A stretch of 64,000 nucleotides of DNA from Andrena cerasifolii (taxonomy: Eukaryota > Arthropoda > Insecta > Hymenoptera > Andrenidae): positions 8,487,001 through 8,551,000 of the forward strand of contig NC_135130.1 in NCBI RefSeq assembly GCF_050908995.1, written 5' to 3'. The translations under genes and the position numbers were made by a program. Below the pieces are notes generated by a model that was not told the DNA's origin, made no database searches, and was given only the letters and a program-made list of their open reading frames with translations. This document shows, in pieces, positions 1 through 11,386 of the stretch; positions within the stretch are counted from its first letter, which is position 1, and each line of letters begins with the position of its first letter.

Positions 1-620
1 TTCCCAAAGTCTCGAGAAGTTTTTACCTTTCAGAAAAATTGTCAGCTTCTCAAAAATCCCATCTTCCCAAGATCTCCCCAAAATATTTCCAGGTTCCCAA
101 AGTCTCGAGAAGTTTTTACCTTTCAGACAAATTTTCAGCTTCTCAAATTTCCATCTTCACAAAATCTCCCCAAAAAACACTACTCAACTTCTAAAATCTC
201 CATCTTCCCAAGATCTCCCCAAAATATTTCCAGGTTCCCAAAGTCTCGAGAAATTTCCATCTTTCAGACAAATTTTCAGCTTCTCAAAATCCCACCGTCC
301 CGAAATCTCCTACAAAATTTCCATCTTCCCAAAATCTCCCCAAAGCACTACTCAACTTCTAAAATCTCCATCTTCTCAAGATCTCCCCAAAATATTTCCA
401 GGTTCCCAAAGTCTCGAGAAGTTTTCACCTTTCAGACAAATTTTCAGCTTTTCAAAAATCCCACCATCCTAAAATCTCCCTCCAAATTTCCATCTTCCCA
501 AAATCTCCCCAAAGCACCACTCAGCTTCTCAAAATCTCCATCTTCCCAAGACCCCCCTCCGAAATCCCAAAATCCCCTTCAAATTTCCCTGTTCCAAAAG
601 ATCTCCCCCGGAAATTTCGA
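1..620. repeat. Complex tandem array, truncated by the window edge
   Basis: Repeated blocks such as TTCCCAAAGTCTCGAGAA, TTTCAGACAAATTTTCAGC and CATCTTCCCAAGATCTCCCC. TTCCCAAAGTCTCGAG recurs at about 1, 94, 235 and 403, so spacing varies (93, 141, 168 bp) as sub-blocks are gained or lost. It decays into non-repeat DNA by about 620. No coding signal. Confidence 0.9.
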
Positions 621-3600
621 AATTCCCTGACAGTTCGATTAGGAAATGTCCTCGACGGGCAGTACATACACACGGGCTCATTAGACGAGAAAATCTGTGA
701 GGCGCCCAAGAAAGGTGCTACGGCGGGCGAGACGCAGAGGAGAAAAGAGCGAGGAGAAGGAGGAGGAAGAGGCGAAGGAGGAAGGACAAGGGGCTGGGGG
801 GAGGAGAGGAAGCTAGAGACCGCGAGGAGGTGGGCACCAGGGGGAGGAAGGCACACGTCACTTAGCTGAAGCACGTGCTCTGGTTTCTGGCGGCTGCTCC
901 TGCTCAGCCTCGGTCTTAGACTCAGCCCTGGCGGCTGCGTTTAAATTTAGCCACGGAGCTTTAACTTCGCCGTGTCATAGGACAAAGAATATGGCGCGTT
1001 GCACTCGCGCCAACATCGCCTCGTACCTCCTTCGGACCGCCTTCGAGAACTCTAGGCTCTGGGAGCGAGAACCGAGCTCTTTTTCCCTCGGCCCGCTGCG
1101 CGCCTCCAAAGCCCTGCCACCAGGGGCCCGAGAAGCTTTCCAGCAGGAATTCATTCTTCCATTCCGCGGCCGAAATCACCTCGCGCCGCCGCTGTGCCAT
1201 CGAAGCACTCCTCCTTTCTCACGGCGAAACAGAAAATTACGTCGAGGAGCCCGCGGAGGCCCCGAGCTGTGCGTCTCCAATGACGCAAGTAACAAGCAGA
1301 TCGATTAATCGCGCGCTCTATATGTAACTGCTTGTTTCGCGGCACGTAATACGCAGCAGTTGTTTCCATCTGTTTCTCGAAGGGGCCGTTTTTCGGTGCC
1401 GTTCGGAAAACCGGCCTCCGAGTCTCTTCCAGCCGCGGGATAATTCGTGGGGAATTAATAGACCAGGCTGAACAGCCTGCCGCGGAGTCTCTGATAGCGC
1501 GATTGCCGCTCGAGAGGATTAATCAAGGGGCAGGCCACCACGCGTAGGTCTTCAGCCCTTCGCCGCTTCGTCGGCCGAGGAAGCTGCGGCCACGAAGCGC
1601 ACACGTGTGCACGCGTCTTCAGGGGTTGCAGGCCCTCCTGGATCGCTTCACGCTCGGGGAGGACGGGGAGATATCTAGTCGACGGAGAAACGTCCCGGCG
1701 CGCTCGAGCCTCCGCGTCCAGCGCGGCTCATGTGCGCTTGAAAAGGGGACTAGGCAGTCAGGTCGCTCGAAAATCAAGTATCTTTTGCGAATTAATTACA
1801 AGGAGATGAATACAAATTGTGACTAGTACTTTTGGGTAATGATTGTTAATACTGTAAACGGTAAAATAAAATTATTTGAATAATGTATACATAGGTACGC
1901 CAGCGTTACGGTTGCCTGATACGTGGATCTTTTGTCCGGAGCCGCTGTAATTTTGCAGTGATTCTGGCCGTAAGAAATTGAATTGTGAAATATCCTCTGA
2001 AGTTGATACTTTGCTCTGGCCCCCATTCTACCCCGAACCTATTAAAAAAGAAAGAAAAAATTCAAATTATAAGTACAGCGGTTGTAAAACGACAAACTTT
2101 AAAGAAATGTGATTTTTCGCCAGGGAGAAGAGCCATTTCAATTCTTTTTATTTTGTCAAAATAGGAGGTTTCACAGACTTATGCTTAGGTCCAGGTCGTA
2201 ACTAGACGTGTCTCACGTATGTGAATTTTTTTTCAAATCGACTTGTACCCCCGTTTTTCCGCAATCGCTGCAAAACGAAGAGGAAATATGACTCCGAGAA
2301 AGACGCGTTTAAGGTTTAAGACGCGCTCGACCTTTTCGGCTGTGGAATCCTCAATTTCGCGAATTTTAACGTAAACCAAAGGGCATTTTGCTCGAGAACG
2401 TTGGTGCTTTCGAAAGATGCTTAAAAAGAATCGAGCTTCCGACTGCCTGGCCCCCTTAAATGGCCCCGCGACGATTGGAGCGCACGCGGGTTTATTCCTC
2501 GTCGGAGGCGAACGGTCGCCGGGCAAAATGGCGCGCGACGTCTCGCAGGAGGGCCGAGCGACGGGAGTCGCAGGCGCGAGCAAAAGAAACGGGCTTTGGG
2601 GTTGGAATAACGGAGGGAGGACAGAGAGAACGCGGGAGGCTGGCTGCCGCGCTCGCCGCAGCCGGCTGTGCACGTCAGCTGCCGACAGATTTATCGAGTG
2701 GCACGTGCCGATCCGGAGCAGTGTCGTTTTATGCCTTCCTCTTTTCTAGTCGGCCCCGTCTTCGCCGAACGCAAACATTACAGCGGCCCCTGGCCGCCGC
2801 GCCCCCCGTTTACGTACTCGTTACCTCCAGCGATCCGTCCCGGACTTCTGTCTCGAAGAAACCGTCGAATAAAAAACGCTCGAGGAACTTCCTGAAACGT
2901 CCCCTGGGCTTCCTAACCCCAGAGCCGTTTAACGAAGAAGAATATCAACGGAGGTCCTCGACTGCTTCCTTGGCTAACCCCCTTGTATCCAACCCCCGAG
3001 AAATCGACGGGCGGATGTGGATCTCTACGAAGAAAAATGTCACCGTGCGTCACTGAACCTACACCGGGCGTGAACTTTCGAACTCTGTCAGTCCTCGGCG
3101 AATAAAATTTCCAACCCCCCCCCCCCCCCTCTCCCCCGCGCCCCTCTTGCTGCTTGTGGAAAGCAGCGATGGATAACGATTTTCCTGATGGCTGCGCGGC
3201 TCCGTATTAAGAGTGACTTAAATTAATAACGATCGCTATTTTGGAGTCACTTCCATGCTCCGTTAACCCGATTAAACCCGAATACAGTAAGGGGCCGGTG
3301 GGGGGGTAGGGGAGGTGAGATGGCATAAAGAATTCAGGCAAATCTTCCGGCGTGACTGGCTCGGCTAGATGGGGCTTGATCCCATTGCCCGCGGTAATTA
3401 TGGAAACGTGGACGTTGCGACAGGTTCCGAGGTGATCGGCGAGCTTACAACGAGACACAGCCGGCGTGGAAACGGACACGGATTGCATTATGTCACGTCA
3501 CTCGCCCTGCCATCCACGATATCTGATTTATATCGGGCCCCGGGTTTAAATAAACTAACGCCCGGCCGCCGCTCCCGCGCCGGCTTGATATTCAAATTTC

Positions 3601-3788
3601 AATTAACCCAAGGCTGGGAGGGGGTGAACTCCTGCCCCGCGGATGTCGCGGGGGCTGCGCCGAGGGGAGGTTTGTTAGGGTGTTTTGAGGGAGGAAGATT
3701 TGTTGGGGAGTTTCTGAAGGAGTGACCCAAAATCGAGGCCTTTTTTAGCCGCCTTTTGGTCCCGCGAGTTTGGAACTGAAGTTTGGGC
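621..3788. other. CpG-rich single-copy DNA, no gene recognised
   Basis: Mostly GC-rich single-copy sequence with a polyC tract at about 3115-3130. A 198-codon open frame at 2460-3056 (+) is Arg/Ser/Ala-rich, overlaps other open frames and resembles nothing I know. A short dispersed repeat is at about 1750-1835 (see the findings). Confidence 0.5.
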
Positions 3789-4862
3789 CAAATGACGAAT
3801 TATGACGAGACTTCAATTGTAACTAATTTTCGAGGTGAGGTGACAGTTAGCTTCTGAGATATGGGGGGTCTAAGAAGGGAAAATTTGTTAACGCGCCAGC
3901 CTGTACGCTTCGGTGTACGAACTTCTATGTCAGTCCCGTAATTTAAACAATTGTTTCCAAGGGCTTTGCTGACTGCTAACAACGAATTTGAACTTAGATT
4001 TCCAAAATTCATGAAAAAATAATCAAAATCAGAAAATATGAATGTCCGTGTAGTGTGTGCTTTTTTTTAATATATCGTCCACCATATTGAATCGGCCATT
4101 GTGAGTTTTGCTGACTGATAACAACGAATTTAAACTTATTTTCAAAATTCACAAATATAAATCAAAATAAACAATATAAATGTCCGTGTAGTGTGTGCTT
4201 TTTTTTAATATATCGTCCACAATATTGAATCGGCCATTATGAGTTTTGCTGACTGCTAACAACGAATTTGAACTTATTTTCAAAATTCACGAGAAAAAAA
4301 AAATTAAGAAATATAAATGTCTGTGTACTACCTAGTGGGTGCTATTTTAAAATATATCGTCCACCATATTGAATCGGCCATTGTGAGTTTTGCTGACTAC
4401 TAACAACGAATTTGAACTTAGATTTCCAAAATTTACGAAAAAAAAATCAAAATCAAGAAATATAAATGTCTGTGTACCTAGTGGGTGCTTTTTTAAAATA
4501 TATCGTCCACAATATTGAATCGGTCATTGTGAGTTTTGCTGACTGCTAACAACGAATTTGAACTTAGATTTCCAAAATTCACGAAAAAAATAAATAAATA
4601 AATGCCTGTGTAGTGGGTGCTTTTATTTAAAAAATATATCGTCCATCACGTTGAATCGGCCATTATGAGTTCTGAAAATATAAATTCAAATTCGTTGTTA
4701 GCAGTCAGCAAAACTCTTGGAAATAATTGTTTAAATTATCAGACTGACATAAAAGTTCGTACATCGAAGCGTTAACGAATTTTCAGTTCTCTCACCTCCC
4801 ATATCTCAGAAACTAATTATCACCTCAACTTGAGAATTTCGCATGATCGATATCTCATTTCA
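3789..4862. mobile_element. Foldback-type element: inverted arms around about five tandem units
   Basis: Left arm about 3789-3990 and right arm about 4672-4860 are diverged inverted repeats: the left reads TTCTGAGATATGGG then GTACGAACTTCTATGTCAG, and the right carries their complements in reverse order. Between them TTGCTGACTGCTAACAACG recurs at 3966, 4108, 4246, 4390 and 4536 (unit 138-146 bp, each with ATATCGTCCACCATATTGAA). Long inverted arms with internal tandem repeats define foldback-like elements. No transposase frame. Confidence 0.75.
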
Positions 4863-4951
4863 AAATTCAGTTTCAAAATCGTGGGACCAAAAAGAGTATA
4901 CTTCATGGGTCACGCTTTATTCTAGCTTGGAAAATGTAGGCGTGATGCTTT

Positions 4952-5275
4952 TACAAGGGAAGATCCTGAACCCGAATATTCAAAAAATTCTGAAACTATA
5001 TAAATATGTGGGGGACATTCTCCTGATTAAAACGATTTTTTTTTGCCACCCAAATTCTCTCGGAGGGGGTGAAATTAACCCTTGAAAATTCGACTATTTT
5101 GTTAAAAATTAATTTTCTCGGTAACGCTGTTTTGTGACAATTTCTGTTTCTCCTCATTACTCTTCATTCGATCACTTGTTACAGTTTGGGTGGGGAATAG
5201 TTTCAGATTTATATGGTTAGCTACAGAATTCGTGGGAGGGGCAGAAAGTTAATTACACCGTCCAGTGGATATTTA
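4952..5275 (+). mobile_element. Solo end of a long-TIR element (ACARGGGAAGATCC family)
   Basis: About 320 bp nearly identical in order to 12027-12352: ACAAGGGAAGATCCTGAACC, then CCCAAATTCTCTCGGAGGGG, GACAATTTCTGTTTCTCCT and GTCCAGTGGATATT. No matching inverted end follows, so this looks like a truncated or solo terminus. The DNA between it and 5707 shows nothing recognisable. Confidence 0.65.
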
Positions 5276-5707
5276 ATTTTATAATAAACCTACAAAACGC
5301 CTCACGAATGCATCGTGTTTTTCCTGTGTTTAAGGACCGTCGTCGCGTGCGCAACACCGACCCTGCATCTTGGCTCCTACATGCGATAGAAAGGTAAGCG
5401 AAATGCATCCTCCTAACGCCCAAAGACTTAGAAAACGTCCACCTCGTCGAATAGTACCCGAACTCTCGAGAATTCGCTTAGCCAGTTTCTCCTACAACGA
5501 AGCAAGGAGAGAAGCCGCAGCTACTATTTCCTAAACCCACGACACCCGTCTCACAACTGCCGTACAGCCTCGATCTCAATGATCTCAGAACACACGCAGA
5601 AAAACCGACGAGAAACTAACTCCTATCACGACACTCGTGTCACCCTGAGCAACACACACGATTCATAAATATGAGAGCACCTACTCTGCGTGCAATAATC
5701 GAAGACT

Positions 5708-5820
5708 CCTTGTAGAAAACACTGTAAGTGCCATTATTAAAAAAAAATGTTTATCAGAAAATATTATTTAAAAAATTAAATAGAATTTGATTTTTGCCAC
5801 TTACAGTGTTTTCTACAAGG
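5708..5820. mobile_element. 113-bp MITE with perfect 23-bp terminal inverted repeats
   Basis: The left end begins CCTTGTAGAAAACACTGTAA (5708-5730) and its exact reverse complement is at 5798-5820. The 67-bp AT-rich centre has no coding capacity. No clear target-site duplication could be picked out. The superfamily is undetermined. Confidence 0.8.
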
Positions 5821-6526
5821 GCTATTCCATTACCGGAGAACTCTACCAAATTTTACAACTTTAATTATTGGTGCGCGGGTCGAAAAAATCGATTTTATTT
5901 GCACAAATCAATAGTTGAACATCAATAAAAAAATGCTCCCAAAGAAGCAGAAGGGAATTTGAAAAATTAAAGCGGCTATAGCCAGTTTTATTACGGACCA
6001 ATAAGTGACGCACAAGTTACCAGAGAACTTTAAACGCGATTTTCTCCAAACGACAGTTTTACAATTAACGGACAATGTAACTGGAAAAATATTCAACCGA
6101 CCGACCTGGCCTTGTGCATATATATTTCTGAACATTTTCCTCGTAGAACTTAGCTATTGGCGTAGCTTCTTTGCACATTTGAGGAGAAATTTCGTTCGAA
6201 AAAAGTGACCTTTCTTCAAGAGGCCACCGTTTGTTTAATTTTCCATCTTTTACTTTAAGAACAGTTGGCTTTTGTCCTGCACTCATAAAATGAACAAAAA
6301 AATTTGAATGTTTGGTTTTTGACGAATACAGTAGATGCTACATTGTCCGCCGCGGAACATAAGCCCTTATAACTCTGCTGTTTGCCATTCTTTTTTAATA
6401 ATTCTATTTTTTTTATTTAGCCAAATCTCACAATACAATATCCCGAAAGTTTCAGAAAGATCGATTAAATAGTTCCTTCGAAAAAATTTCCCGAAAACGC
6501 CTCGATCTCGTTACACCAGGCTCGCC
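5821..6526. other. AT-rich DNA, no gene
   Basis: Overlapping short frames on both strands with no recognisable domain. It abuts the TTAA that opens the first hairpin element. Confidence 0.5.
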
Positions 6527-7099
6527 TTAAGGGATAACACCACTGGAATGGCACAAAAATGTAGTGTACCTTTGACAATTGTTTGTGAGTAAAGAAAGAA
6601 AGAAGTCGAAAATCTGTTTAAACCCCTTTATTATAAACATCTTAAGTAGTTCCAAGCTATTTTTTTACTTTTCTTTTTTTTTTAAATGGCACTTTAAACG
6701 CTTTTTTCTTGGAACCACGTTTTCCAAATTGGTCAGCAGCACCAATTGTTCGAAAACCAATTTTATTCGATTCACTTGAAATTTTTACAGTAGCTTCTAA
6801 ACTTCCCAGAAAAATGTGTTTAACCCTTTGCTCTCGTGTGCCATGCACGTTGAATTTTACCGCTGTAAATTACTTTAATTCATTTCCATAGGAATAAGTA
6901 CAAGTTTACACCCAACAACATTGAAAATAAATCGAGTGCAAAGGGTTGAAGTGCCATTTTGAAAGAAGAAAAGAAAAAACAAATAGCTTGAAACTACTTA
7001 AGGTGAGTATAATAAAGGCATTTAATCAGATTATCGACTTATTTCTTTGTTTACCCACAAACAATTGTCAAATGTACATTACGTTTTTGTCTCCCTTAT
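6527..7099. mobile_element. TTAA-bounded hairpin MITE A (piggyBac-like)
   Basis: Bounded by TTAA (6527-6530) and TTAT (7096-7099, probably a decayed TTAA). Inverted arms of about 150 bp: TGTAGTGTACCTTTGACAAT (about 6560) pairs with ATTGTCAAATGTACATTACG (about 7065), and the arms continue inward to about 6700/6950. No transposase frame. It shares its right boundary with element B. The TTAA target and GGG-type ends point to piggyBac-mobilised MITEs. Confidence 0.7.
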
Positions 7100-7724
7100 G
7101 AGGTAGCACCACCGTAAGCCACTTTTAAGAATTTTTTTCAGGAACAATTTACAGTTTTCATAAAAAAAATTATTACCCACCTTTTGTACACTTTCTTAAG
7201 AGACTATACAAAAAAAACAATAAACAGAAAAACATGCATAAATTTTGATATATTAATTAATCTTCTAAACCTGAAATCAAATTTCATTTTTTCTTTATAA
7301 ATTATGTGAGTGTACTTTCCGCTGTACTTACGGATTCTTTGATCGAATACAAAATTTTTCAAATAACGCTCGAAAAACTGTCCATCTTAGTCGCGAAATT
7401 TCGAAACTTTTCCTCTGAAGCGTACCATTTTTACAAAAATAATTTGTTTAAGAAATCGGCACGCACAACGGAAACTACACTCGTATAGTTTATAAAAAAA
7501 AAGAATTCTGATTTCGGACCTGCTGTTCCATAGTTATACATTTGACCAGCGCGCGTGGGAGAGTCTAGAGGATTAATTAATATTAAAAAATGTATGCATG
7601 TTTTTCTATTAATTTTTTTTGCATAGTCTCTTAAGACATCGTACTAAAGCTGGGTAATAAATATTTTCTATGAAAACTGTAATTTATTCCTGAAAAAAAT
7701 TCTTAAAAACGGCTTACCCCTTAA
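7096..7724. mobile_element. TTAA-bounded hairpin MITE B (piggyBac-like)
   Basis: Left TTAT 7096-7099, right TTAA 7721-7724. The inverted arms include GAATTTTTTTCAGGAACAAT (about 7131) against a complement near 7685, and TTCTTAAGAGACTAT (about 7193) against CATAGTCTCTTAAGA (about 7622). The centre is AT-rich. It shares a target site with A on the left and C on the right. Confidence 0.7.
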
Positions 7725-8456
7725 GGGGTTATGCCTACCTGCAAGGTCTGAAAACACAAGTATTTTCGTGATTTTTTTTAAAACACTCGAAGACTTTTTT
7801 TTTAAATAAACCTTCATGTATTCGAAAGTGTACGTGTTAAACTACTCGTGGTAATTTTTGCGATGGAAAATATACACAAATAAAAAAAAAATATTAGCGA
7901 TCTCTCGGCAGCGATTTTTTTGTCAGCAGTTTGCGGTGAACATTCTAATTCTGACCTGATTCATCTGAAATAAAAAATTCACGTAAATTTAGTTAGTATA
8001 TTGGATTATCTTGTCCTCAATCGTTTATTCTCCCAAGATATTAATTTGCTACAAAATGGCAACTTCTCACAGCAAAAGTATCGATTTTCACCACAGAATC
8101 GCGCTCATGTTTCATCATTTTCCACCTGCAAAATAACAACTACCCAACGGAAATGAAAAACCCACGATTAAGAACCAGCTAATCTAATAAACTCACTAAA
8201 TTTGCTCGAATTTTTTATTTCTGACGAACCAGGTCGTAGCTACAGTGATCACCGTAATAAAAAAAGCGCTGTCATGAGATCGCTTATATTTCCATAATTA
8301 ATTTAATTATCGCATTGCAAAAAAAACTACAAGAACTTTAAAACATATACTTCCGAACATACTACCGTTAATTAAAAAAAAACTCTTCAAATTGAAGAAA
8401 AAAAATCCCGAATATACTTGCGTTTTCAGACCTCGCAGGCATGCATAACCCCTTAA
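7721..8456. mobile_element. TTAA-bounded hairpin MITE C (piggyBac-like)
   Basis: TTAA 7721-7724 and TTAA 8453-8456. Termini are TTAAGGGGTTATGCCTACCT and the near-perfect inverted match at 8418-8456 (CAGGCATGCATAACCCCTTA). The imperfect inverted match extends inward (GAAATAAAAAATTC at about 7967 and its partner near 8210). Non-coding. Confidence 0.8.
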
Positions 8457-9959
8457 GCAACCCTACAACCTCCATAGAAAAAGAAGCACAGCTCGTTTCA
8501 CAGCACAGATCACAGCCGAAAAGCCTGTTTATACCTCCGCGGAATGAAGTCCCTCGAGCACGACACTGAGTACACCACCAGCGACGGTCATCATCCCTAT
8601 CTGGAACCCCTAGCATCCATCTAGCAGCGATCCATATCCTCGGTAGCACTGGTCCCGCCGGGGGCAGGCCCCGAGGCGGGCGCCGTCGGCGAGCCATGGT
8701 TGCACGCGGGTCCACCGTGCCTCAGGGGCCCCCCTGGACGACGGCAGCCGCCCCAGCGAAGGTGTCGCCGGCCAGGTGCCGGGCGCGATAATCGGTCAGC
8801 CGTGCTCGGGCGTTTTTCTAGCGGCTCGGCCCCGCGGTCGTCGTGGTCGTGGACGCTCGGCCGGGGCGTCGGTCAGGTTAGGTCCGCCGCGCGGTTTTCT
8901 CCGGTTGGACGCGGCGGGGAAAGAGCCGCTGGTTGGTCGGGCTCACAAAGACCATCGCAGAAAAGCCGTGTCGGTGGTATTTTGGTTTTGGCTCGGCTCG
9001 ACCCAGCGCAGTTCTGGGAGTGGAGTTCTAAAAACAGCAGAGGTAAGTCCTGCTCCGCGGCCTGGCTCCTATCCGGCTCTTTCGGCGTCGCGTCCCCGTG
9101 GATGCCCGCGCGGACGGTCCTTTCCTCTTCTCGCGGCTCGGCGGCGGCAAAACTCTTTCGGCGACTAGCCGACCGGATCACTTCACCGCTCTTCTTATAA
9201 CTCTGCATACTATGCCGGTTTCGTTCCCGGAGACCGCTGCCCCGAAGCCTTCTTTTAGAAGGCACCCTCGGCTAGCAGCCCGCATTTATTTCCCCGCCGA
9301 GCCGCGGCGGGATATATTTCTGGGATCTTTTCGCCGCGGCCTTTGTTAATACGCTCGCCCCCGCCCGCGGTGGGTCCTCGTCGCCGGCGACCTGGACCAG
9401 CCTCTGCTAACCCGGAGCAGCTTTCACGCGGCCGCGCCTCTAGGCCCCACGGCTAAAAACGGACCTCGACCCCAGCCTTTTCCGATCGATTCGCGATCCT
9501 TCCAAGCATTTAGTCGACGCCACGCGCCCGTGCCCTCTGCTTCCGACCTTCCGAGGCGAGCCTGATCGGCGGACACTCGCGGGGATCGCGCGATCGGCGT
9601 CCCCAGAGGGCTCCCATGGAGGCCATGGGTCTTCACCGGCGCACGGAGTAAGTTCCCTGGGCTGCGGACGCGCGGCCAGGCCGCGCGTGTGACTCGTGGC
9701 TTCGAGGCTTCAGGGGTTTCTCGCGGTAATTGTGGTGGGGGAGTGATCGGTGGATTTGTAACGTGGGAAAGTGGAAAGCTGATTTTGGGGTGGAGGCTGT
9801 GGTTAGCTTGCGAGCAAGTTTCTTTCAACCGAATCTCTCACTGTGGACGCGCAATGGGAGGTCGCACGGTGGATCGGTGGTGCTACACGTGGCACTGAAA
9901 TCGCCCCTGCCTGCGGTGGTGGTCGAGGGAAGTTTGAAGTTGCTACTTTTATATTCGGC
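8457..9959. other. CpG-rich single-copy island between two MITE chains
   Basis: No recognisable gene. It contains the candidate leader exon ending at 9042 and a second donor-like site at about 9648 (GGAG|TAAGTT context, weaker). Open frames on both strands are GC-driven. Confidence 0.45.
8690..9042 (+). promoter_or_regulatory. CpG-rich block ending in a consensus 5' splice site; possible distal leader exon
   Basis: A GC-rich island (8640-9700) between repeat clusters. AACAGCAGAG|GTAAGTCC at 9033-9050 is a near-perfect donor, and initiator-like TCAG sequences occur at about 8797 and 8872. Frames here are open only because of GC content. It could be a distal first exon of Mef2 or of an unrelated non-coding RNA on the + strand. 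Confidence 0.3.
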
Positions 9960-10659
9960 TTAAGGGGTTGGGCCACCTTGGACGCAGATAATTTGCGGGC
10001 ATCTTCGGCATTTTTTTTTAGGAAGAGTATGAAATAAATAGAGTATTTAATATGGAGACTGGTATCGCGCAACTCTCGCGGGAAAGAATCGTATTTTTTT
10101 CCATACAAAATGGCGGCGGTAGAGCCGTGGTTCGCAAGATCTTGAGGAGCGACGTTTTCCACGGTGCAAAATCTCACGGCTGTACCGTTTGACTTGGAAT
10201 AAAAGAATAAAAAGTTCTAGTTTCTACACGCCTGAAACTAGAGAAGTACACATGGAAATCCGTATATATTCATTTGTCTTGAACTGGTGAACATGCGGAG
10301 AAGAAGTGCATTTCTGTTTTATAAAAGTGCCAGTTGCGAAGGATATATTCAAGATATCGCAGAACCCATATGTACTTCTCTAGCTTTAGGCATGTAGGAA
10401 ATAAAACTTTTTGGGTTTTTGTTCTAAGTCAAACGGTATAGCCGTGAGATTGGACGCCGTGGAGAACGTCGCTCCTCAAGATCTTGCATACCACGGCTCT
10501 ACCGCCGCGATTTTGTAGGATAAAAAAATACGATTCTTCCTGGCGAGAGTTGAACAATAACAGGCTGCATATTGAATTTTCTCTTTATTTCATTACCTGA
10601 ATAGAAAAAATGCCGAAAATGACTAACTTTGCTCCGTCCAAAGTGGCTTAACCCCTTAA
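9960..10659. mobile_element. TTAA-bounded long-hairpin MITE D
   Basis: TTAA 9960-9963 and 10656-10659. Ends are TTAAGGGGTTGGGCCACCTT and AAGTGGCTTAACCCCTTAA in inverse orientation. The arms, about 285 bp each, pair well along their length; examples are GCAAGATCTTGAGGAGCGAC (about 10134) and GTCGCTCCTCAAGATCTTGC (about 10468), and TGAAACTAGAGAAGTACA with its partner at about 10372. The loop is about 120 bp. A transcript would form a long dsRNA hairpin. Confidence 0.85.
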
Positions 10660-11386
10660 GGGGACCTTCCGGAGCCCCCCAAAATAGGTGCCCTTTAGGA
10701 ATTAATTAAAGGAAAACTACTATATATAATTTAATGCAACTTTTTGCATTGTATTAAGGATGTCTTAAATTATAGTATTATATTTTTTGTTTTATAATTA
10801 ATCATTGCAGACCGCACTGGGGAGTCGTTAAAGTCGAGGCGTCAAAAAATTCGTCCAAATCGGTGGGACCTGTATCTCAAAAAGTTATCATCCGATTCGA
10901 CTGAAACTTTTCTTATTTTGAAGAATATACTTCTGGCTAGGGGGGAAACCAGAAGAAATTACAAAAAGACATTTTTTTTAGTAAACGACACTTAAAGTTT
11001 AAAATCACTTTTTCCCTATAGTTTTCATCCTTTCAACGCCTTAGAAAACTATGAATTTTCAATTTTTTGCAATTCTTTCTGGTATCCTCCCTAGCCAGAA
11101 GTATATTCTCCAAAATAAAAAAAGCTTCAGTCGAATCGGATAATAACTTTTGAAGATACAGGTCCCACCGTTTTGAGAACTCTGTTTCGAGAAAAACGCG
11201 TTTAAAGTTTTACGCGGGCGCCGAGTGGCCGGGTTTTACCCGTGCATTTGCCGCTACTAAAATGCCTATAACTTCGGGAATTTTACGAATTTCAACAAAT
11301 CCTTTTAACCACGTATTCCCAAAATCTTGAACATTCGACAAGCGAAATAAAAAAAAATCGATTTTTAGACCGGAACCTCCCCTTAA
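10656..11386. mobile_element. TTAA-bounded hairpin MITE E
   Basis: TTAA 10656-10659 (shared with D) and 11383-11386. Ends are TTAAGGGGACCTTCCGGAG and CCGGAACCTCCCCTTAA. An inner inverted pair spans about 10857-10965 and 11065-11175 (GGTGGGACCTGTATCTC against ACAGGTCCCACCG; AGAATATACTTCTGGCTAGG against its complement). No coding capacity. Confidence 0.8.

Noticed and set aside
2460..3056. 198-codon + frame
   Set aside because: Arg/Ser/Ala-rich, overlaps other long frames in GC-rich DNA, no domain or splice context.
8505..8530. ATCACAGCC, resembling a miR-2-family seed
   Set aside because: Flanking sequence does not form a pre-miRNA hairpin and the rest of the mature sequence does not match.
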